A stretch of DNA of 64,000 nucleotides, taken from NCBI RefSeq assembly GCF_900177725.1, contig NZ_FXAT01000003.1, positions 558,001-622,000 of the forward strand. Reading direction: 5' to 3'. Numbering within the stretch: the first letter of the stretch is position 1; each line of letters opens with the position of its first letter. Source of the stretch: Paraburkholderia susongensis. GTDB lineage: Bacteria > Pseudomonadota > Gammaproteobacteria > Burkholderiales > Burkholderiaceae. The position numbers and the translations under genes were made by a program. The notes under the pieces were generated by a model, which was given only the letters and a program-made list of their open reading frames with translations, was not told the origin of the DNA and searched no databases. This document shows positions 58,581 through 64,000 of this stretch, piece after piece.

Positions 58581-58867
58581 GCTTGTCTCGTCTCCGTGGG
58601 TATGTGAGCGGTACAGCGCGACGGCAACTTCTTGTTCTTTATCAGCCACGGACGATTATAGACGCAACATTTCAGCGGCGGCGAGAGGGGCCGAACGGTG
58701 TTCAGCAGGCGTTTACCCGCATCGGAGCGACAGCCGGGGCGGCCGGCGGGCGCGCCTCGCGGGGAGTCCGGTGGACGGTTCGGCCGAAACCGGGTATCCT
58801 TGCGGACTCTCGCTTTGGCGTCGCATCCGTTCTGGTTGTCACGCTTTCGTGCAGGTCTCGTGGTGAA

Positions 58868-58943
58868 GCGCCCGTAGCTCAATGGATAGAGTACTGCCCT
58901 CCGAAGGCAGGGGTTGCTGGTTCGATCCCAGCCGGGCGCGCCA
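58868..58943 (+). tRNA. tRNA-Arg (CCG anticodon)
   Basis: A full cloverleaf of 76 bases including encoded CCA. Acceptor arms GCGCCCG and CGGGCGC pair; D-arm GCTCAATGGATAGAGT; anticodon arm CTGCC-CTCCGAA-GGCAG gives CCG, reading the Arg codon CGG; T-arm GCTGG-TTCGATC-CCAGC. No intron or truncation. Confidence 0.97.
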
Positions 58944-59189
58944 AGTCAGATCGAAGTTTCAGCGCCAATTCTTCGTCACTCCTCCTTTGTTTCTCCCACA
59001 AGCGGCAGCCGCTGCATCGGTTTTCGCGCGCAAGAACAGTTTCCGCACGCAAGAACACGGCATCAAATCAAATTCTCCTACCAGTTTCCCTCGATTCGTC
59101 CGTCGAGCAGGCTGCATGAGCGCGCTTTGACGATGTCCCGCGCGAATCTCGCGACGCGCTCGCCGAGCCCGCGGCGCAGTCATAGAAGC

Positions 59190-59218
59190 TTGTTGAAAGC
59201 TTCCCGTGCCATTAGAAT
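59190..59218 (+). promoter_or_regulatory. sigma-70 promoter of the riboswitch-antiporter transcript
   Basis: TTGTTG (59190-59195), a 17-base spacer and TAGAAT (59213-59218). The predicted start at about 59225 coincides with the first base of the aptamer, which supports both assignments. Confidence 0.75.
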
Positions 59219-59224
59219 CCTCCG

Positions 59225-59331
59225 GTCACTGGGGAGTAGCCTTCCTTCATCCTTTGAAGGAGAGCGCGTCAACATACTTGGCCTGCGGGTCATGGCGCGT
59301 TCGACCGGGTCGGTTTGGCGAGACCATTGAC
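59225..59331 (+). ncRNA. yybP-ykoY (manganese) riboswitch
   Basis: Conserved blocks of the family are present in order: ACTGGGGAGTAGCC at the 5' side, CGTCAACATACTTGG, and GGTTTGGCGAGACCATT at the 3' side, with a closing GTCA/TGAC stem. The same layout is known from the alx and mntP leaders of E. coli. These RNAs bind Mn2+ and turn on metal export genes. It is followed by a strong alternative hairpin and, 186 bases later, by a cation antiporter gene. Confidence 0.92.
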
Positions 59332-59517
59332 GTACTGCCTCCTTCTGGTCGGACGGGCGGCGGTGCGTCATGGGTTCGTCACATACGTCCGACCGCGGAG
59401 TTGCCCTATGAATCACCGTAGTCCACTGTCAGTTCCCCCGCATGCTTTCGCATTGGCCCGCCGTTCCCGTCGTCCGGCGAGCGGCCGTACCGTCTGCGCA
59501 TGCGCCGGGAGTCGCGC

Positions 59518-60528
59518 ATGACGGGTCTGTTCTTCGAACTCGCGTGCATGCTGGTCGTCATTCTGGTGGCGGCCGAACTCTTCACCAATGCGCTGGAACA
59601 TCTCGGCGAACGCCTGAAAATCTCCGAAGGCGTGACCGGCTCGCTATTCGCGGCGGTCGGCACCGCGTTGCCCGAAACGCTCGTGCCGCTGCTGGCGATT
59701 GCGGGAAGCACGGGCGGCAGCGTAGTCAATCAGGAGATCGGTGTCGGCGCGATTCTCGGTGCGCCGCTGATGCTCTCCACGCTGTCCACCTTTCTGATGA
59801 CGCTCGCCATTCTTCGCGCGCGCGGCGTCAAAGGCTGGATCGCGCCCGAGCGCACCGGCTTCACGCGCGACCTGAACTATTTCCTGTGCGCGTTCGTGCT
59901 CGCGGCCGCGGCGATGTATGTGCCACACGAGCAACTGGTCGTGCGCGCGCTCTTCAGCGTGGCGCTGGTGGGCGTGTACGTCACTTACGTGGTGATGACG
60001 TTTCGCGCATCGAGTGGGCTCGTCGACGCGGGGCATGGCACCGAAGCGCCCGCCAGGATGCTGCTCTCGCGCATCGGTGTGCCGGTCAATCTCGCGACCA
60101 TCGTGCTGCAGCTCGCGCTCGCCGTGGCGCTGCTGGTGTGGGGCGCGGAAGGCTTCATCCATGGCGTGCGGGGCGTGTCGGCAGCGCTCGGCGTGTCGCC
60201 GCTGCTGCTGTCGCTGCTGATCATTCCGATCGCCACGGAGTTGCCTGAGAAGGTCAACAGCATTCTGTGGGTGCGGCGCGGCAAGGACACGCTCGCGTTC
60301 GGCAACATCACCGGCGCGATGGTGTTTCAGGGGACGCTGTTGCCCGCTATCGGCATTCTGTTGACACCGTGGACGCCGCGCATCGAGGTGGTGACGGGCA
60401 TCGTGATTACGCTGGCCGCTGCCGCGTGGCTGCGCGTCAACGTGCGCGAGCGGGGTGTGCCGGTGTGGGCGTTGCTCATGTGCGGCGTGTTGTATGCCGT
60501 GTATCTGGCGGTGACGTTGACGCGCTAG
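59518..60528 (+). CDS. CaCA-family cation antiporter, likely Mn-responsive
   Basis: The 336-residue inner-membrane protein has about ten helices in two inverted halves. Alpha repeats are visible: AAELFTNALEHLGERLKISEGVTGSLFAAVGTALPET (residues 17-53) and WGAEGFIHGVRGVSAALGVSPLLLSLLIIPIATELPEKVNSI. The ion-binding Glu residues are in ALPET and TELPE. Such proteins are usually called sodium:calcium or calcium:proton antiporters. Because its leader carries a Mn riboswitch, export of Mn2+ is the more likely role here (inference). ATG at 59518 follows GGGAG; an ATG six codons earlier is possible. Confidence 0.85.
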   Translation: MTGLFFELACMLVVILVAAELFTNALEHLGERLKISEGVTGSLFAAVGTALPETLVPLLAIAGSTGGSVVNQEIGVGAILGAPLMLSTLSTFLMTLAILRARGVKGWIAPERTGFTRDLNYFLCAFVLAAAAMYVPHEQLVVRALFSVALVGVYVTYVVMTFRASSGLVDAGHGTEAPARMLLSRIGVPVNLATIVLQLALAVALLVWGAEGFIHGVRGVSAALGVSPLLLSLLIIPIATELPEKVNSILWVRRGKDTLAFGNITGAMVFQGTLLPAIGILLTPWTPRIEVVTGIVITLAAAAWLRVNVRERGVPVWALLMCGVLYAVYLAVTLTR

Positions 60529-60920
60529 GAGAGCGGGAAGGTGGGCTGTCCGGCAATGCGTGGCCGCGAACTTCCACGCAACACGGCTGCGCCCGCATCT
60601 CTGCCCGAGCGCCTGCAGGCGCCGTTGCCAGCGGGTTCCGGCGCTCGGCCGGGGCGACGTTCTGCGGGGCCTCGATCACGTGTTATCGGCACAATCCTGG
60701 CGGACTTGAGGCCTGCACCGGCGCCGCCGCTTGTCGTCCCGGTTTACCGCCGATTCCGCCGGGCGAATCGAGGAATATGCGCGTTGTCTCCATAAAGTTT
60801 TTCCTGCAAGGGCCGATACCCCAAACAAGGCGGGCGGCAAACGAACAGCAGTTGCCTCGTCGCTGATGCCTTGGTCTACACGGCATGTAACGGGCTGATG
60901 GCCCCAACAGGAGAATTTCC
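60529..60920 (+). other. intergenic stretch before fliC
   Basis: No supported gene. The only clear element is the flagellar promoter at 60793-60819, which gives a leader of about 100 bases before fliC. No terminator for the antiporter gene was recognised. Confidence 0.4.
60793..60819 (+). promoter_or_regulatory. sigma-28 (FliA) promoter of fliC
   Basis: TAAA (60793-60796), a 15-base spacer and GCCGATAC (60812-60819) match the flagellar late-gene consensus TAAA-N15-GCCGATAA almost perfectly. Confidence 0.88.
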
Positions 60921-62330
60921 ATGCTCGGAATTAACAGCAACATCAACTCGCTGGTCGCGCAACAGAACCTGACCGGCTCGGGTAGCGCTCTGTCGCAAGC
61001 GATCACGCGTCTGTCGTCGGGCAAGCGCATCAACAGCGCAGCGGACGACGCAGCAGGTCTCGCAATCTCGAACATCATGCAGACCCAGATCAACGGTCTG
61101 AACCAGGGTGTGTCGAACTCGAACGACGGTGTTTCCATCGTCCAAACGGCAAGCTCTGGCTTGTCCTCGCTTACGTCGAGCCTGCAACGTATCCGACAAC
61201 TGGCGACGCAAGCGGCCAACGGCTCGATGACGGACACGGATCGTGCTGCGCTCCAGCAGGAAGTGAATCAGCAAATTCAAGAAGTGAACCGTATTGCGTC
61301 GCAAACGACGTACAACGGCATGAACGTGCTGGACGGCTCGCTTGGCAACGTGTCGTTCCAGGTCGGCGCGAACGTTGGTCAGACGATCAGCCTGAACCTG
61401 TCGCAAAACATGAGCGCGGCCAAGATTGGCTCCGGCGTTCCCACGGCAGGCAACACGCTGGCAACGTTCAGCGTTTCGCTAGATAACACTGGCGCCCCCG
61501 CCAACTTGCCAGGCGTCACTTCGTTGACGGCCTCGTGGGATGCTTCGGCTAACGCTGGTAAGGGCGGTGTGGCTTACACGGATCAAAACGGTAACGCTGT
61601 TACGGATGCCAGCACGATTGCTGCTTTCAACACCGCGGTTGGCAAAGATACAAGTGCGCCCAAAATTCCGGCCTCTGGTACCGATGCACCGGTTACCGAA
61701 GCGCTGAGCAATCCGGCTACCATCACGTCGATCAATGTGATTTCCGATGGCAAGGGAGGCTTCACGCTCACCGACCAGAACAACATTGCTCTGAACGCGA
61801 CCGCCGCTGAAGCCGTTTTCGGCCAAAGTTCGACAACGGCCACGACCAAAGGCACGGTGGCTACCGATCCGATCACGGGCGACACGACGTTGGTCGGTCT
61901 TACGGGCAAGCAAATCGCCGGCGACGTCAACGCGGCAGAGTCGGTGGCGACGGGCAGCGCACAAGAAACGGCGGATAACAACATTGGTTCGACAATCGAC
62001 AAGCTGAACAGCACGACCTCGGTTTCGAGCATTGATATCTCGACGCTCGCCGGTGCATCGCAGGCGATGCTTTCAATCGACAACGCGCTGAACTCTGTCA
62101 ACAACCTGCAAGCGACGCTCGGCGCGGCACAGAACCGCTTCACCGCGATCAGCACGACGCAGCAAGCTCAGTCGACGGACCTGTCGACGGCCCAGTCGAA
62201 CATTCAGGACGCCAACTTCGCGCAGGAAACGGCGAACCTGAGCAAGGCGCAGGTGCTGCAGCAAGCCGGTATCTCGGTGCTCGCGCAAGCGAACTCGCAG
62301 CCGCAGCAGATCCTGAAGCTCCTGCAGTAA
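60921..62330 (+). CDS. fliC: flagellin
   Basis: The 469-residue filament protein is exported by the flagellar type III system. The conserved N-terminal D0/D1 part MLGINSNINSLVAQQNLTGSGSALSQAITRLSSGKRINSAADDAAGLAISN and C-terminal ANLSKAQVLQQAGISVLAQANSQPQQILKLLQ are typical. The central 145-385 region is variable, Thr/Ala-rich and Cys-free. GGAGAATT precedes the start. Transcription is from a sigma-28 promoter and ends at a terminator before fliD. Confidence 0.97.
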   Translation: MLGINSNINSLVAQQNLTGSGSALSQAITRLSSGKRINSAADDAAGLAISNIMQTQINGLNQGVSNSNDGVSIVQTASSGLSSLTSSLQRIRQLATQAANGSMTDTDRAALQQEVNQQIQEVNRIASQTTYNGMNVLDGSLGNVSFQVGANVGQTISLNLSQNMSAAKIGSGVPTAGNTLATFSVSLDNTGAPANLPGVTSLTASWDASANAGKGGVAYTDQNGNAVTDASTIAAFNTAVGKDTSAPKIPASGTDAPVTEALSNPATITSINVISDGKGGFTLTDQNNIALNATAAEAVFGQSSTTATTKGTVATDPITGDTTLVGLTGKQIAGDVNAAESVATGSAQETADNNIGSTIDKLNSTTSVSSIDISTLAGASQAMLSIDNALNSVNNLQATLGAAQNRFTAISTTQQAQSTDLSTAQSNIQDANFAQETANLSKAQVLQQAGISVLAQANSQPQQILKLLQ

Positions 62331-62396
62331 CGCGCTCGAGCAACATGTAGCACGCGTTGCGCGCCCCGCCCACCATACTCGGTGTGCGCAACGCAA

Positions 62397-62431
62397 GCCA
62401 ACCGGGAGCCTCGCCTCCCGTTTGGCGTTTT
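62397..62431 (+). terminator. intrinsic terminator of fliC
   Basis: Arms GCCAACCGGGAG (62397-62408) and CTCCCGTTTGGC (62415-62426) pair with one mismatch around CCTCGC, followed by GTTTTT. Confidence 0.85.
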
Positions 62432-62480
62432 TCAGACCTGAACCGATTCACATAGCATCGCCGATGCACGGAGCCTCTTC

Positions 62481-64000
62481 ATGTCCACCGTATCCGGTAC
62501 CTCGATCGCCAGTTCCGTCGCGGCCAACACCGCCGCAAGCAACGCTGCGCTGCAGCAAGCCGCACAGTCGATCATCAGCGGATCGACCGGCAATTCGTCG
62601 ATGGACGTGAACTCGCTCGTCACCGCACTCGTCAACAGCAAGATCGCCGGCCAGGCCGCAACGCTTTCCGCGGCGCAAACGAACGACAACACGCAGATCT
62701 CCGCATACGGCACGCTCTCCGCCGCGCTCTCGGCGTTGCAGGCTGGACTCTCGTCGCTTTCGAACGGCACGACGGTCAACGCCTTCACGGCGTCCACCAG
62801 CGGCTCCGGCATCACGGCCACAGCGGCCAGCGGCGCCGTCGCCGGCACGTATTCGATCGACGTCGCCCAGGTCGCGACCGCGCAGGTGCTGTCGTCGCAA
62901 GGCTTCCAGCCTCCGGCGCAGACGCTGGGCACCGGCTCGATGACTCTCAATATCGGCGGCAAATCGAGTACGATCACCGTCGACAACACGAACAATACGG
63001 TCGCCGGCATCGCGGCGGCCATCAACGCGGCGAGCGACAACCCTGGCATCTCGGCGACTGTCGTGACGGGTGTCGACGGCGCGCATCTCGTGCTCCACTC
63101 GACTACGACCGGTGCCGCAAACGTAATCAGCACGAGCGTCACCGGCTCCGTATCGTCTAGCCTGGGCGTCAGCTCGACGCCCGGCAGCACGCCGGGAACG
63201 GACAGCAGCGGCAACTTTAGCAGCGGCGCCAGCACGACCCCAGCGCCTGCCAGCAACAACGGCTGGACCCAGACGACCGCCGCGCAGGATGCCTATTTGA
63301 CGGTCGACGGAACGGCGATCACCAGTTCGACGAACTCGGTCACCTCCGCCCTTTCGGGTGTCACGCTGAGCCTGAGCGCCGCATCGGTCGACACTACGGG
63401 CAAGTCGCCCCAGACGCTTACCATTGCTCAGGACACGTCCTCGCAGTCGAACGCGATCAACCAGTTCGTCACGCTGTACAACACGCTCGTCACGACGATG
63501 GGCACGCTGACAGCGTACAGCTCGACCGCGACGTCGCAGGGTGTGCTGCTCGGCGACTCGACGCTGAACATGGTCCAGAACCAGTTGGCCTCGATCGTGG
63601 CGACGGGTGTCAAAGGCAACAACACGACGACGAGCCTCGCCTCGATCGGCATCTCGCTGAATGCGGACGGCTCGCTCTCGGTCGACAGCGACACGCTGAA
63701 CAATGCGCTGCAGAACAATCAGTCGACGGTGGCGACGCTGTTCAATTCCACCAACGGCGTCGCGGAGCAACTGAACAGCAACATCACCAGCTACCTGTCG
63801 ACCAGCGGCGTCATCGCGATGCGCACCAACGCGCTCAACTCGGACCTGACGAGCCTCTCGACGCAACAGACGTCGCTATCGAACTATCAGATGCAGCTCA
63901 CCAGCATGTACACCGCGCAGTTCACGGCACTCAATACGCTGATGGCGACGATGAACAACAATTCGCAATATCTGACGCAACTCTTCGGCGGCACGAACAG
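62481..64000 (+). CDS. fliD: flagellar filament capping protein FliD, 3' end cut by the window
   Basis: The frame is open from the ATG at 62481 (after GGAG) to the window end, 506 codons. It reads MSTVSGTSIASSVAANTAASNAALQQ, then GSTGNSSMDVNSLVTALVNSKIAGQAATLSAAQ, the FliD N-terminal region, and SIDVAQVATAQVLSSQGF of the first cap domain. The C-terminal coiled part ends QFTALNTLMATMNNNSQYLTQLFGGTN, which is close to the natural end of FliD, so only a few codons are missing. FliD caps the filament and guides flagellin folding. The order fliC-fliD is usual. Confidence 0.93.
   Translation, partial: MSTVSGTSIASSVAANTAASNAALQQAAQSIISGSTGNSSMDVNSLVTALVNSKIAGQAATLSAAQTNDNTQISAYGTLSAALSALQAGLSSLSNGTTVNAFTASTSGSGITATAASGAVAGTYSIDVAQVATAQVLSSQGFQPPAQTLGTGSMTLNIGGKSSTITVDNTNNTVAGIAAAINAASDNPGISATVVTGVDGAHLVLHSTTTGAANVISTSVTGSVSSSLGVSSTPGSTPGTDSSGNFSSGASTTPAPASNNGWTQTTAAQDAYLTVDGTAITSSTNSVTSALSGVTLSLSAASVDTTGKSPQTLTIAQDTSSQSNAINQFVTLYNTLVTTMGTLTAYSSTATSQGVLLGDSTLNMVQNQLASIVATGVKGNNTTTSLASIGISLNADGSLSVDSDTLNNALQNNQSTVATLFNSTNGVAEQLNSNITSYLSTSGVIAMRTNALNSDLTSLSTQQTSLSNYQMQLTSMYTAQFTALNTLMATMNNNSQYLTQLFGGTN

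Larger units (their letters stand above)
58944..59517 (+). other. region between tRNA-Arg and the cation antiporter gene
   Basis: The first 245 bases show nothing identifiable: no integrase gene, no repeat of the tRNA 3' end. The rest holds the promoter (59190-59218), the riboswitch aptamer and a 180-base expression platform. The platform includes a hairpin with perfect 9-bp arms GGTCGGACG (59347-59355) and CGTCCGACC (59386-59394). Confidence 0.6.

Noticed and set aside
58868-59224. tRNA-Arg as a possible integration site for a mobile element.
   Set aside because: There is no integrase, no repeat of the tRNA 3' end within the window and no cargo genes downstream; a riboswitch-antiporter unit follows.

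Overview
The window is high-GC chromosomal DNA from a betaproteobacterium, most likely Burkholderiaceae of the Paraburkholderia/Burkholderia type, close to the replication origin of the main chromosome. This is inferred from the run mnmG-rsmG-parA-parB-atpIBEFHAGDC, two perfect parS sites beside parAB, a PutA that starts with a ribbon-helix-helix domain, a gcvTHP operon behind a tandem glycine riboswitch, and a sigma-28 driven flagellin gene. No transposon, prophage, CRISPR array or recognisable defence island is visible.

Layout. 1-7.9 kb: the 3' end of a CoA-acylating aldehyde dehydrogenase (mmsA-like), a GMC-family flavin oxidoreductase, and a complete branched-chain-type (Liv) ABC importer in the order ATPase, ATPase, binding protein, permease, permease. 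8.4-15.0 kb: a second Liv-type importer with two paralogous binding proteins, one permease, a fused permease-ATPase and a second ATPase. Its last terminator is a palindrome that contains a parS site. 15.1-19.6 kb: tRNA modification (mnmG), 16S rRNA methylation (rsmG) and chromosome partition (parA, parB), with a second parS inside mnmG. 20.1-28.0 kb: the complete F1Fo ATP synthase operon behind a good sigma-70 promoter; atpG and atpC are each preceded by a copy of the same hairpin element.

28.2-38.1 kb: an acyl-CoA synthetase, a periplasmic PheC-type dehydratase (minus strand), hemE, priA, a YeiH-family membrane protein and a 56-residue membrane microprotein (minus strand). 38.2-43.4 kb: trifunctional putA, then a lone Liv-type binding protein. 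43.4-53.2 kb, minus strand: a ThDP enzyme of the acetolactate-synthase family, then the glycine/serine operon gcvT-gcvH-gcvP-(alginate-lyase-like gene)-sdaA, controlled by a tandem glycine riboswitch. 53.4-60.5 kb: a small lipoprotein, a Gfo/Idh/MocA oxidoreductase, the helicase rep, a dihaem cytochrome c, tRNA-Arg(CCG), and a yybP-ykoY (manganese) riboswitch in front of a CaCA-family cation antiporter. 60.8-64.0 kb: fliC with its sigma-28 promoter, and the start of fliD.

Most of the window is core metabolism and replication-proximal housekeeping. The most unusual signals are in noncoding DNA: a parS merged with an intrinsic terminator; a covarying hairpin duplicated inside the atp operon; a terminator-like hairpin between the two glycine aptamers; a Mn riboswitch assigned to a putative Ca antiporter; and several intrinsic terminators that follow stretches with no gene, which suggests small RNAs or leader attenuators.
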